From contig NZ_CP130886.1 in the NCBI RefSeq assembly GCF_030622045.1, positions 4,968,001-5,032,000 on the forward strand: a DNA stretch of 64,000 nt, read 5' to 3'. Under the pieces are notes generated by a model. That model was given only the letters and a program-made list of their open reading frames with translations, was not told the DNA's origin and made no database searches. This DNA comes from Planctellipticum variicoloris. GTDB lineage: Bacteria > Planctomycetota > Planctomycetia > Planctomycetales > Planctomycetaceae. Made by a program: the position numbers and the translations under genes. How positions within the stretch are numbered: the first letter of the stretch is position 1; each line of letters starts with the position of its first letter. Below are positions 25,321 through 33,816 of this stretch, one piece after another.

Positions 25321-26406
25321 ATGCTTCGCCACGTCGCACTCGCTCTCCTGCTCATCACGTCCACGGCCCACGCCGAAGACGTCCCCTGGCTCACCGAAAT
25401 CACCACGCCGCCCAAATCGCTCCCCAAGCTCGACGGCCCGCCCCTCGCTCTGTTGTCCAAAACTTCGACCGGCCAACCGATCACCGACCTCGCCGGCTGG
25501 AACGTAAAGCGGGCCGAGCTTCGCAAAGCCTGGCTCGATTTCCTTGGCCCCATGCCCGAGCGACCGGCCAACACCACGATCAAAGTCCTGCGCACCGATG
25601 AGCTCCCCGACGTCGTCCGCCAGCTCATCGAGTACGAGAACGAACCGGGCCAGACGCTGCAGGCGTATCTGCTGCGTCCGCGGCAAGCCTTACCGGCCGG
25701 CCAGACACGGGCCGGCATCGTCGCGCTCCATCCGACCACGGCCGAGACCATCGAGCCGATTGCCGGCCTCAGCGGTCCCGAAGCCAAGCAGACCGGCCTG
25801 CAGCTCGCCCGCAAGGGCTTCGTGGTCATCTGCCCGCGGAACTTCCTCTGGCAGGACGCAAAGTCGCTTCCGGAAGCCGTGGAGAAGTTCAAAGCCCGCC
25901 ATCCCCAGACGCTCGGCATGCACAAGATGCTCTACGACGCCCAGCGTGCCACTGACATTCTCGCCGGGCAGCCCGATGTCGATCCGCAGCGGCTCGGCTC
26001 TGTCGGCCACTCGCTCGGCGCGAAGGAAGTCCTGTACCTCGCCGCGTTCGACGAGCGGATCCAAGCGACGGTCTCCAGCGAAGGTGGCCTGGGGCTCTGG
26101 TCGACGAACTGGGAAGCCCCCTGGTATCTCGGCCCCGCGGTGAGACAGCTCGACTTCCCCCGCAACCATCACGAACTGCTCGCGCTGATTGCACCGCGAC
26201 CGTTCCTGGTCCTCGCGGGGGAAGCGGGGTCGGGCTCTGCCGACGGCGACCGAAGCTGGCCGGTCCTCGAACCCGCGCAGGACATCGCGAGACTGTATGG
26301 CGAACCGGTTCGACTGGGGATCTTCAATCACCACGAGGGCCACAGCATTCCGCAGGTGGCGCAGGAACGGATGGCGGAGTGGCTGGAGGTTTATCTGCGG
26401 GAATGA
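25321..26406 (+). CDS. Secreted alpha/beta-hydrolase (acetyl-xylan-esterase-like)
   Basis: 361 residues with a signal peptide (MLRHVALALLLITSTAHA). Alpha/beta-hydrolase fold: oxyanion region AGIVALHPTT, LARKGFVVICPRNFLW, nucleophile elbow SVGHSLGAKEVLYLAAF (Ser in GHSLG), acid region APRPFLVLAGEAG and terminal His in HHEGHSIP. This arrangement resembles the planctomycete family of dienelactone-hydrolase/acetyl-xylan-esterase-like exported enzymes. The substrate is likely an ester-decorated polysaccharide, by family only. A 7-nt repeat tract begins in its last sense codon and contains its stop codon. Confidence 0.85.
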   Translation: MLRHVALALLLITSTAHAEDVPWLTEITTPPKSLPKLDGPPLALLSKTSTGQPITDLAGWNVKRAELRKAWLDFLGPMPERPANTTIKVLRTDELPDVVRQLIEYENEPGQTLQAYLLRPRQALPAGQTRAGIVALHPTTAETIEPIAGLSGPEAKQTGLQLARKGFVVICPRNFLWQDAKSLPEAVEKFKARHPQTLGMHKMLYDAQRATDILAGQPDVDPQRLGSVGHSLGAKEVLYLAAFDERIQATVSSEGGLGLWSTNWEAPWYLGPAVRQLDFPRNHHELLALIAPRPFLVLAGEAGSGSADGDRSWPVLEPAQDIARLYGEPVRLGIFNHHEGHSIPQVAQERMAEWLEVYLRE

Positions 26407-26435
26407 CGAATGCCGAAGGCGGAATGTCGAAAAGA
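26401..26435. repeat. Heptanucleotide tract, GAATGTC family, overlapping a stop codon
   Basis: Units GAATGAC, GAATGCC, GAAGGCG, GAATGTC, GAAAAGA. The first unit contains the final Glu codon and the TGA stop of the upstream hydrolase. A reverse-complement relative is at 49046-49080 and shares GCCGAAGGCGGAATGTCGAA apart from one base. Confidence 0.75.
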
Positions 26436-26455
26436 AGTGAGGCATCTCGTAGTAG

Positions 26456-26472
26456 GGTGGGCTGTGCCCACC
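26456..26472. terminator. Short hairpin between convergent genes
   Basis: GGTGGGC-TGT-GCCCACC, a 7-bp perfect stem with a 3-nt loop, sitting between two convergent stop codons. Could be a bidirectional terminator or a small repeat; no T tract on either side. Confidence 0.45.
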
Positions 26473-26483
26473 ATCTTCCTCGG

Positions 26484-27293
26484 TCACATCCCCCCATACC
26501 GCACCAGATACCAGTTTTCCTTGATCCGGTAATACCGGGCGACCGGCGGCGTTGGAAATCCGAACCCTCCGTCCAATTGCATCGCGGGCAGCGTGCCGTG
26601 GGGATGGTACTCCACGCTCATTTCGTAAGTGGCCGCCAGTTCGAAGTTGATGGCGCCGTTCTTCCAACGCCTGACAAATGTCCCCATCGCTTCTCGGAAC
26701 GGATATCGTTCTCGCTGACCGCGTATGGAAACCAGCCCGGAACCAACCCAAACTTCAACATCCGGTGAAATCCGCCCCGACTCCGTCGGCCACTTCTGGC
26801 TCAGCGCCAGCCCCGCCTCTTCGATCCGCGGAAAGATCGCCGCCACCTGCCGCCTCGCCCGCCAGTCATCCACCAGCGTCTGCGTCCCGCACAGCAGCCC
26901 CCAGCCGACGACCAGTCCGACCGCCGCCAGCATCCGCCGCGACGATTTCTTCGGCCAGAACGCCAGAACCGCCAGCAGAGCGGTCGCGGCGACGCCCGTC
27001 CAGACGAGCAGATGGAGGGCGATCACCCGTTTGCCCAGCCCATCCCAGCGAATTGACCGCAGGGGATCATTGAGTCCCCAGTCGCCGTCCGGAACGGGGG
27101 CCGTCAGCAGCAGCTTTTGCAGCCCCAGCGAAACCTCCCATTGCAACAGAGCCGACCGGAAGCTCGCATCATTCGCCGACCAGACGAAGATCACCGCCAT
27201 GCACAGCCCGGCCAATGCCCCGGCGGCGATCGTCCAGCACCGGCTGGAACGAATCCACGAGCTTGGAGATCGACGAGAGGCCGCAGTATTCAT
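26484..27293 (-). CDS. Hypothetical membrane protein
   Basis: 269 residues if started at the ATG at 27293. Three hydrophobic segments: TIAAGALAGLCMAVIFVWSA (about residues 20-40), VIALHLLVWTGVAATALLAV and MLAAVGLVVGWGLLCGTQTL, followed by a soluble beta-rich C-terminal half with no recognised motif. The family was not identified. It is convergent with the hydrolase at 25321 and lies downstream of the small exported protein at 27417 on the same strand. Confidence 0.7.
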   Translation of the reverse strand: MNTAASRRSPSSWIRSSRCWTIAAGALAGLCMAVIFVWSANDASFRSALLQWEVSLGLQKLLLTAPVPDGDWGLNDPLRSIRWDGLGKRVIALHLLVWTGVAATALLAVLAFWPKKSSRRMLAAVGLVVGWGLLCGTQTLVDDWRARRQVAAIFPRIEEAGLALSQKWPTESGRISPDVEVWVGSGLVSIRGQRERYPFREAMGTFVRRWKNGAINFELAATYEMSVEYHPHGTLPAMQLDGGFGFPTPPVARYYRIKENWYLVRYGGM

Positions 27294-27416
27294 TGGACAG
27301 ATCCGGAATCCGGGTGACGCCACGAAAGTGCAACGCCACCGGATCGCACGAAGATCACGGACCACACCCGGCGATTGCCAGCAAAGTCGTCCGGCGACTC
27401 GGTCACCCGAGCCAGG

Positions 27417-27860
27417 TTACTTGCCCGGACCGCCGCCAGCCGATGCCCCCTCGGACTTCCCCGTCTTGAACACCAGCAGATACGGCACGGCGGGCCGGCC
27501 CCCGGCGTCTTTGAAGTTCCGGAACTTCTGGCTGTTCGCCCAGATGGCGTAAGTCTTCCCCGGCTCCAGCTTGACCGGCAGCACGCACGTCCGCTTGTCG
27601 TCGAGATATTTCGGCTTCCCGTTCAGTTCGGGAAAACTCTCCTTCGAAAGAGTTGACCACGACCAGGAGCCGTCCTGCATCTCTTTGCTGAACGTGATTT
27701 TGATCTCCGTCAATTGCGGATCGATGTCGCCAGCGCCGGCTTCCGGAACCGTCTTCACGACGACCGGCGGGACAGATTCGAGCGTGACATCCTCGGCCGG
27801 TGCGACGCCGGGAACCAGACTTCCGCTCAGGGCCACAAGGAGGATCGCGACGCGTTTCAT
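27417..27860 (-). CDS. Small exported protein with Ig-like (SbsA-type) domain
   Basis: 147 residues from ATG 27860, the start giving a proper signal peptide (MKRVAILLVALSGSLVPGVA). The mature part (PPVVVKTVPEAGAGDIDPQL, TEIKITFSKEMQDGSWSW, CVLPVKLEPGKTYAIWANS) matches the SbsA Ig-like domain, a small beta sandwich found in bacterial exported proteins. It ends in a Gly/Ala/Ser-rich tail. Role unknown; probably a periplasmic binding or structural protein. Confidence 0.8.
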   Translation of the reverse strand: MKRVAILLVALSGSLVPGVAPAEDVTLESVPPVVVKTVPEAGAGDIDPQLTEIKITFSKEMQDGSWSWSTLSKESFPELNGKPKYLDDKRTCVLPVKLEPGKTYAIWANSQKFRNFKDAGGRPAVPYLLVFKTGKSEGASAGGGPGK

Positions 27861-27988
27861 GATCAGGCTCCTGGAGTGCGACGTTGAACTGGTGGATTTT
27901 TGCACCATGTGTCACGAGGCTACACAGCGAAATCAGGTCGTCAACGGGAATGTTCCTCGCTCGCCGTCGAAATTCTGAAATCGACTCC

Positions 27989-28016
27989 TTGAAATTCTTC
28001 CACCCCCGAGTACCAT
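27989..28016 (+). promoter_or_regulatory. Possible promoter of the DUF1559 gene
   Basis: TTGAAA (27989-27994), 16-bp spacer, TACCAT (28011-28016), about 140 nt before the start at 28160. Immediately downstream, 28024-28038, is a perfect 7-bp inverted repeat TGAGACT-C-AGTCTCA that could be an operator. Confidence 0.35.
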
Positions 28017-28159
28017 ACTGACATTGAGACTCAGTCTCACTCCGAGGCCGCAGCCAGCAGCCACACGCTCCCCGTGAGCCAGCCACGCTCGGAAACTCCG
28101 CTCCGTCACACCGTGTGACTCGGCGTCGATTTTCCCGTGGATGCTCGAGGAGCCCTCTC

Positions 28160-29053
<894 letters not shown>

Positions 29054-29059
29054 GGTGCG

Positions 29060-29087
29060 TTGAGAGTTGAGAGTTGAGAGTTGAGAA
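29060..29087. repeat. Heptanucleotide tract, TTGAGAG
   Basis: Three perfect TTGAGAG units and a fourth TTGAGAA, starting 6 nt after the DUF1559 stop codon. The same unit forms the last codons of polA at 63524-63537. Confidence 0.85.
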
Positions 29088-29113
29088 GACCGTGTCCTGC
29101 ATGGCGTCTTCCC

Positions 29114-29148
29114 TCCTCACTAGCCACCAACCACTATCCACCAACCAC
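29114..29148. repeat. Heptanucleotide tract, CAACCAC family
   Basis: Units TCCTCAC, TAGCCAC, CAACCAC, TATCCAC, CAACCAC, just upstream of the lipoprotein start at 29167. Two different heptamer families therefore lie within one 113-bp gap. Confidence 0.75.
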
Positions 29149-29166
29149 TTCTTCTGGAGTTTCACC

Positions 29167-29607
29167 ATGCTCCTTCGTGTTTCGCTCATGATTCCGCTGC
29201 TCGCCCTGGCCGTCGGCTGCGGGCGTTCCGGGCCCGAGCTGCAACCCGTCAGCGGGGTGGTCACCGTCAATCAGCAACCGCTGGAGGCGGGCCGGATTCT
29301 GTTCCGGCCGCTCGATGGCACGGAAGGCAAAGCCACCAGCGCCGGGATTCAGCAGGGTGAATTCACCGTCACTCGCCAGGATGGACTTGCCCCCGGGAAT
29401 TATCGGGTGGAGATTGAAGCGGCGGCGGATCTCGGTTTCGAGATCGACGACGACGTTGCCTTCGCCCAGCGGGGTGGAAAGCCCCTGCCCCCGAATCCGG
29501 TCCCTCCGAAGTTCAATCGCAACAGTACGCTGACGGCCAGCGTGGCCCCCGGCGACAACAACATCCTCGAGTTCAACCTCGACGTTCCCGCCCCCTCGAA
29601 GAAGTGA
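29167..29607 (+). CDS. Lipoprotein with carboxypeptidase-regulatory-like domain
   Basis: 146 residues from ATG 29167. Lipobox LAVGC gives an acylated Cys near residue 17. The remainder is a small beta-sandwich of the transthyretin/CarboxypepD_reg type: VSGVVTVNQQPLEAGRILF, GLAPGNYRVEIEAA, TASVAPGDNNILEFNLDV. Such lipoproteins follow DUF1559 genes very often in planctomycetes, as here. The next start (ATG 29616) is only 8 nt beyond the stop. Confidence 0.88.
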   Translation: MLLRVSLMIPLLALAVGCGRSGPELQPVSGVVTVNQQPLEAGRILFRPLDGTEGKATSAGIQQGEFTVTRQDGLAPGNYRVEIEAAADLGFEIDDDVAFAQRGGKPLPPNPVPPKFNRNSTLTASVAPGDNNILEFNLDVPAPSKK

Positions 29608-29615
29608 GAGAGTTC

Positions 29616-31262
29616 ATGCTGCTCCGAATTCCCAAACTGGCCCTCGCCTGTGCGGCGGCCCTCCTGCTGTCCCCCGCCGCCGGGTGGGCGCACTTCATCT
29701 GGCTGGTGCCGCAGGCGGCTGACAACGGCGCCCAGGTCCAGATCTACTTCAGCGAAGATGCGTCGCCCGACGACGCCGACCTGCTCAAGCGGCTGCAGGG
29801 GATTCAGGTCTGGCAACTAACCGCCGGCAACGAGCCCCGCGTTCTCGAACTGGCGAAGACAGAAAAATCTCTCGCGGCCGTCGTCCCCGCTCCGGGCATC
29901 GGCGACAGCCTGGTTGTCGCAGCTCACGATCTGGGCGTGCTTGACCGGGGCAACAACGTTTTCCGATTGAAGTACTTCGCCAAGTCCGGCCCAGCCGCCG
30001 GGGCGAAGGCCTGGACCTCGATCGACAGCTCGAAGCAGCTCCGGCTCGACGTTATTCCGCAGTTCGCGGACGGCAAGGTCAACGTGCAGGTGCTGTTTGA
30101 CGGCAAGCCGGTCAGCGGCGCCGAAGTGAAGGCCAGCGGACCGGGGCTTGACGACTTCGAAGCGACGTCGGATGCTCAGGGCCGGGCGGCCTTCGCCGCC
30201 AGCCAGCCAGGCACCTACTCGCTGCGAGCCCGCCACGTGGAAGAAGTTCCGGGAGAACTCGACGGCAAGAAGTATCCGTCCACCCGCTACTACACCACTG
30301 TGGCGCTGAACGTCGCCGGTCAGCCAGTGGCGGCGTCGCTGCCCGATCTCCCCGAAGCGGTCACCAGCTTTGGCGGGGCCATCCTCGACGGATCCGTCTA
30401 CATCTACGGCGGCAACACCGGCAGCGCGCACTCCTACTCCAGGGACGGCCAGGCGAAGGTTCTGCGCCGACTGCCCCTCAAGGGGGGGGCGTGGGAAACA
30501 GTCGCCGAAGGCCCCGGCCTGCAGGGACTGGCCCTCGTGGCCCACGGCGGCAAGCTCTACCGCATCGGCGGTTTCACCGCGATGAATGAAAAGGGCCAGG
30601 AGAGCGACCTGCAGTCCCAGGCGAGCGTCGCCAGCTTCGATCCGAAGACGAAGCAGTGGGCCGACCTGCCCCCGCTCCCCGAAGCCCGCTCCTCGCACGA
30701 TGCCGCCGTGGTCGGCGATGTGGTCTACGTCGTCGGCGGCTGGCAGCTCGGCGGCGAAACCGACCAGCAGTGGCACAGCACCGCCTGGCAGCTCGATCTG
30801 GCCGCCGCGAAGCCCGAATGGAAGCCGTTGCCGGCCCCGTCGTTCCACCGCCGGGCGCTCGCGCTCGCCGAACAGAACGGCAAGCTGTACGTTATCGGCG
30901 GCATGCAGGAAGAGGGCGGTCCGACGACCCGCGTCGACATCTTCGATCCGAAAACGAACGCCTGGTCGCAGGGGCCGAGCCTGGTGGGCGAAGACGGCAT
31001 GACCGGCTTCGGCGCCTCGGCGTTCGCCACCGGAGGACGTCTCTACGTCAGCACGATCAAGGGGAGCCTCCAGCGGCTGTCGGCCGACGGCGCTGCGTGG
31101 GAAGTGATCGCTGAGACCCCCACCGCCCGCTTCTTCCACCGCATGCTGCCGGTCGACGAGCAGCATCTGGTGATGGTCGGCGGCGCCAACATGAAAATTG
31201 GCAAGTTTGAGAAGGTGGAACTGCTCAACGTGCAGGCTCTCCCGGCTGCAACGAAGAACTGA
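29616..31262 (+). CDS. DUF4198 plus Kelch-repeat exported protein
   Basis: 548 residues from ATG 29616 (a GTG at 29604 overlaps the previous stop but gives no better signal peptide). Signal peptide (LALACAAALLLSPAAGWAH), then DUF4198 at about 28-240 (AHFIWLVPQ, VVAAHDLGVLDRGNNVFRL, VQVLFDGKPVSGAEVKASGP), a family linked to metal-related periplasmic proteins, then about five Kelch blades at 245-540 (GGAILDGSVYIYGGNTG, HGGKLYRIGGF, VVGDVVYVVGGWQLGG, QNGKLYVIGGMQEEG, VDEQHLVMVGGAN). The fusion implies a secreted beta-propeller tethered to a binding module. Confidence 0.88.
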   Translation: MLLRIPKLALACAAALLLSPAAGWAHFIWLVPQAADNGAQVQIYFSEDASPDDADLLKRLQGIQVWQLTAGNEPRVLELAKTEKSLAAVVPAPGIGDSLVVAAHDLGVLDRGNNVFRLKYFAKSGPAAGAKAWTSIDSSKQLRLDVIPQFADGKVNVQVLFDGKPVSGAEVKASGPGLDDFEATSDAQGRAAFAASQPGTYSLRARHVEEVPGELDGKKYPSTRYYTTVALNVAGQPVAASLPDLPEAVTSFGGAILDGSVYIYGGNTGSAHSYSRDGQAKVLRRLPLKGGAWETVAEGPGLQGLALVAHGGKLYRIGGFTAMNEKGQESDLQSQASVASFDPKTKQWADLPPLPEARSSHDAAVVGDVVYVVGGWQLGGETDQQWHSTAWQLDLAAAKPEWKPLPAPSFHRRALALAEQNGKLYVIGGMQEEGGPTTRVDIFDPKTNAWSQGPSLVGEDGMTGFGASAFATGGRLYVSTIKGSLQRLSADGAAWEVIAETPTARFFHRMLPVDEQHLVMVGGANMKIGKFEKVELLNVQALPAATKN

Positions 31263-31278
31263 CGACTGGCGCTGTGAC

Positions 31279-31298
31279 ACAGACATTCCTGTCTGTGC
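31279..31298. repeat. CACAGACA-TTCC-TGTCTGTG hairpin
   Basis: Perfect 8-bp inverted repeat with a 4-nt loop, just after the Kelch gene; a possible small intergenic repeat. Confidence 0.5.
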
Positions 31299-31345
31299 AA
31301 TTTGATCTGCCTCCGATTCTCGGGACGCGCTCGCCCCGAGACCAG

Positions 31346-31384
31346 CACGCCCGCGGGAACCGAGCCCGCGGGCGTGTGCTTTTT
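31346..31384 (+). terminator. Strong Rho-independent terminator
   Basis: A 12-bp stem (CACGCCCGCGGG with CCCGCGGGCGTG), 7-nt loop, followed within 5 nt by TTTTT. It ends the DUF1559-lipoprotein-Kelch transcript. Confidence 0.85.
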
Positions 31385-31462
31385 GAGAGACTCGCTGGTT
31401 CAGTGACCCGGCACGCAATACGCTGCTGGTCGGCGGACCTGTGATTCACCACGACTGGAGTC

Positions 31463-32353
31463 GTGCACGGTCTGCGTCACTTCCCTGTCGACCGTGAGCC
31501 CGCCGTGTCAACGCTGCACACCCAGTCTTCAAGTCCTCCCGAACCGACTCCTGCCCGCAACCCCGCCCTGCGCGTCGTGCTGTTGACGTCTCCCGGTCTG
31601 TTTGGCGCGCAGATCATCAACCGCCTCTCCGCCGCAGATCTCCAACTGGTCGGCGTCGGCTTGACCGATCGAATCTATCGCAACAAGAGCAAGCTGGCGG
31701 CCATACATACGTTCCGGGTCCGCACCGGCTGGCGGTACCTCGCGTACAATGCGCTGCAGTCGGACATCGCCTGGTCACTGCTGCAATTGACTCGCCGTCC
31801 CGGGGGATTGCGTCGCAGCGGCGCGAAAGTCCGCCGTCTGGAGGACATCAATGCCGCCGCCACGCGGAACTGGCTGCGGGAGCTGCAGCCGGATGTCATT
31901 GCGTCGTTCTTTTTCAATCAGAAGATTGGCCCGGAAGTCTGCGCCATCGCCGGCCGAGCGTGCATCAACATGCATCCCAGCCTGCTGCCGGAGCTGCGCG
32001 GCCCCGATCCGATCTTCCGCGCTCTTCAGCGCGGTCTGACGACCACCGGCCTGACGCTCCACGAAGTCTCCCCCGAGATCGACGGCGGGCGGATTCTGCA
32101 TCAGGAATCGCGCGAGATTCCCGCGGGCCTGTCGGCCTTTGGACTCTACTCCTTGCTGATCCGCGACGGCGCCGATCTGCTGGCGCGCTGGCTGGAGGAC
32201 AAGGTCACGCCGCAACCGCCCGAGCCGTCCGAGCCCGGCGCCGGCGACTACACCACTTTTCCAACGCCGCAGGAGGTGGGGAAATTCGTGGCAGGGGGCG
32301 GCGAACTGATCCGGCTGAAAGAATGGCGGCAGGCGTTGCGGGAAGTTGAGTAG
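31463..32353 (+). CDS. Formyltransferase-family protein (Fmt-like)
   Basis: Up to 296 residues from GTG 31463; a GTG at 31505 is an alternative start. Core formyl-transferase fold: RVVLLTSPGLFGAQIINRLS (residues 37-56), LQPDVIASFFFNQKIG, the catalytic region INMHPSLLPELRGPDPIFRA (Asn and His of the N..H..D triad) and SPEIDGGRILHQESREIP (Asp). These are the 10-formyl-THF transferase residues used by Fmt, PurN and sugar N-formyltransferases. It is too divergent and lacks the Fmt C-terminal domain, so a carbohydrate N-formyltransferase or similar is as likely as methionyl-tRNA formylation. Confidence 0.83.
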   Translation: MHGLRHFPVDREPAVSTLHTQSSSPPEPTPARNPALRVVLLTSPGLFGAQIINRLSAADLQLVGVGLTDRIYRNKSKLAAIHTFRVRTGWRYLAYNALQSDIAWSLLQLTRRPGGLRRSGAKVRRLEDINAAATRNWLRELQPDVIASFFFNQKIGPEVCAIAGRACINMHPSLLPELRGPDPIFRALQRGLTTTGLTLHEVSPEIDGGRILHQESREIPAGLSAFGLYSLLIRDGADLLARWLEDKVTPQPPEPSEPGAGDYTTFPTPQEVGKFVAGGGELIRLKEWRQALREVE

Positions 32354-32359
32354 CGGGTG

Positions 32360-32394
32360 GAACGGAGCGAATAGGGAGTAGGGAATAGGGAACG
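32360..32394. repeat. Heptanucleotide tract, GAATAGG family
   Basis: Units GAACGGA, GCGAATA, GGGAGTA, GGGAATA, GGGAACG from 32360, starting 7 nt after the formyltransferase stop. Complement-strand relatives are at 35583-35610. Confidence 0.7.
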
Positions 32395-32432
32395 AGACAA
32401 ATTCGTAGAAGGCGCCCTGGAGACATAAGAAT

Positions 32433-32738
32433 ATGTCCGAGTCGAAGCCCACGGCTGTTTCCTGCAGCGCCCGGTTCGCAGTCTGGCGATGGAAACGCCC
32501 CTGGTGGGCGTGGTGTCTGCTCGTTGTTTCGCTGCCGGCCGTCTATTTTCTCTCGGCCGTTCCGTTCGTGACGCTGGCGATCGAGATTGCGAATCGAACC
32601 GGACATTCACAGGTTTATCTGATGGCGGAGGACGTCTATCGCCCGGTCTTCTGGCTTGGTAAGCGTTCCGAGTTCGCCGGGCTGGTGCTCGCCTGGGAGC
32701 AGCACGTGATGCTGTCGCTCTTCGGGCGGTCTGCATAG
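32433..32738 (+). CDS. Small hypothetical membrane protein
   Basis: 101 residues, one strong membrane helix (WWAWCLLVVSLPAVYFLSAV), flanked by a basic N-terminus, then a second amphipathic part (FAGLVLAWEQHVMLSLFG). Family not recognised. It is a plausible gene because of its composition and position after the formyltransferase, but coding is not certain. Confidence 0.5.
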   Translation: MSESKPTAVSCSARFAVWRWKRPWWAWCLLVVSLPAVYFLSAVPFVTLAIEIANRTGHSQVYLMAEDVYRPVFWLGKRSEFAGLVLAWEQHVMLSLFGRSA

Positions 32739-32804
32739 CCTCGAACGATGCACCACGTGATGACAATGACTGGTCGCCGTTGCGACTGAAGCGATTGCGT
32801 GTCA

Positions 32805-32846
32805 CGGAGCGAACAGCGAGCGGGGAATCGCGAATCGCCGGAGACG
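32805..32846. repeat. Weak heptanucleotide tract
   Basis: Units CGGAGCG, AACAGCG, AGCGGGG, AATCGCG, AATCGCC, GGAGACG. Less regular than the other tracts. Confidence 0.4.
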
Positions 32847-32873
32847 TTCTGGTTCGAGTCGCGCCCTGATCCG

Positions 32874-33602
32874 CTACGCCGCTTCTCCTTCGAGCACGCG
32901 ACGCCAGCGGAGCGGCATGGCGGCGAACGCCGTCGCGTACGTCTGTTCGAGCGGTGTCATGACATAGCGGTCCGGTTCGAGATACAGCGGCATGTCCCGC
33001 AGCGCATCGCCCACGGCGAACGGTTCGATACAGGCCCGCGTCGTCAAACCGGTTTCATAAGCCACGAGCGTCAGCGGCTTGTCCGCAGGGGGCTGGAACA
33101 GGTTATCGGAGACTTCGCCCCAGATCGCGGCATGAATGCCTTCGGGATCCCGCTTCGTCGGCGGAAACGGATCGATCAGAAGCCGATGAATGCGATGTTC
33201 AAGCAGTTCGCTGGCCTTGTTGACGAACGCTCGAAAGGCGTCGCGCGTCGACTTGTTTCCCGGCGATACGATTTCGAGCACGGCGACCATCCGATCGCCG
33301 CTGACGTGCCGCACCACAACGGAGCTTTTCTTGCGCCGGTAAAATTCGGTCGCCGTTTCCGCAGTGAAGCGAGTCACCGGGCGGGGTTGAGTCAGCGTCT
33401 TTTGCACTTCAGGATTCGTCGGCAGCCGAGACTCCAGGCTGAGTATCTCGGGACCGACACCCGCCGCGATCTGTTCGGGGAGTGCATAATAATTCGCCGG
33501 CAAGGCCCCTGAGTTCAGGAAATCGGTCAGCGCACTGATCCAGACATGATGAAACGCGTGGAAGATCCCGGCGTCCACCGTTTTCCAGTTGTGCATCGCC
33601 AT
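32874..33602 (-). CDS. DUF4058 family protein
   Basis: 242 residues from ATG 33602; the upstream in-frame extension is basic and unlike the family. DUF4058 features: MHNWKTVDAGIFHAFHHVWI at the start, VVVRHVSGDRMVAVLEIVSP (a PD-(D/E)XK-like beta-strand with Glu), FVNKASELLEHRIHRLLIDP and LVAYETGLTTRACIEPFAVG. The family occurs in cyanobacteria and planctomycetes, often in multiple copies, with unknown function; it may be nuclease-related by fold. Cytoplasmic. Confidence 0.87.
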   Translation of the reverse strand: MAMHNWKTVDAGIFHAFHHVWISALTDFLNSGALPANYYALPEQIAAGVGPEILSLESRLPTNPEVQKTLTQPRPVTRFTAETATEFYRRKKSSVVVRHVSGDRMVAVLEIVSPGNKSTRDAFRAFVNKASELLEHRIHRLLIDPFPPTKRDPEGIHAAIWGEVSDNLFQPPADKPLTLVAYETGLTTRACIEPFAVGDALRDMPLYLEPDRYVMTPLEQTYATAFAAMPLRWRRVLEGEAA

Positions 33603-33756
33603 CGGGGCGTCTCCTTTGTCGCCCGCAAGTTTACCCGGAGACAGGCGACGGAGAATCCCGACCGGACGAACGCGGCGGCGTTTTTCGGGCGACTGCGTTC
33701 TCCCGGGCAAGTCCAGACTCGCCCCATTGTGACGCACAATTCCCAACGCTCTCTGG

Positions 33757-33796
33757 TTCCCAGGCTCCGTCTGGGATTCTCCGGCAGCGAGGCTCC
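33757..33796. repeat. Intergenic repeat interrupted by the IS, left part
   Basis: TTCCCAGGCTCCGTCTGGGA (33757-33776) followed by GCGAGGCTCC up to the IS end. With the sequence right of the IS (TCCGCCTAGGAA from 35509) it reconstitutes a copy of the repeat at 11476. Confidence 0.6.
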
Positions 33797-33816
33797 GCCT
33801 GGGCTGCGCGAAATCG

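Noticed and set aside
29060-29148. A CRISPR or VNTR coding for a peptide
   Set aside because: The units are 7 nt, not a multiple of 3, and lie in a gene gap with stop codons.
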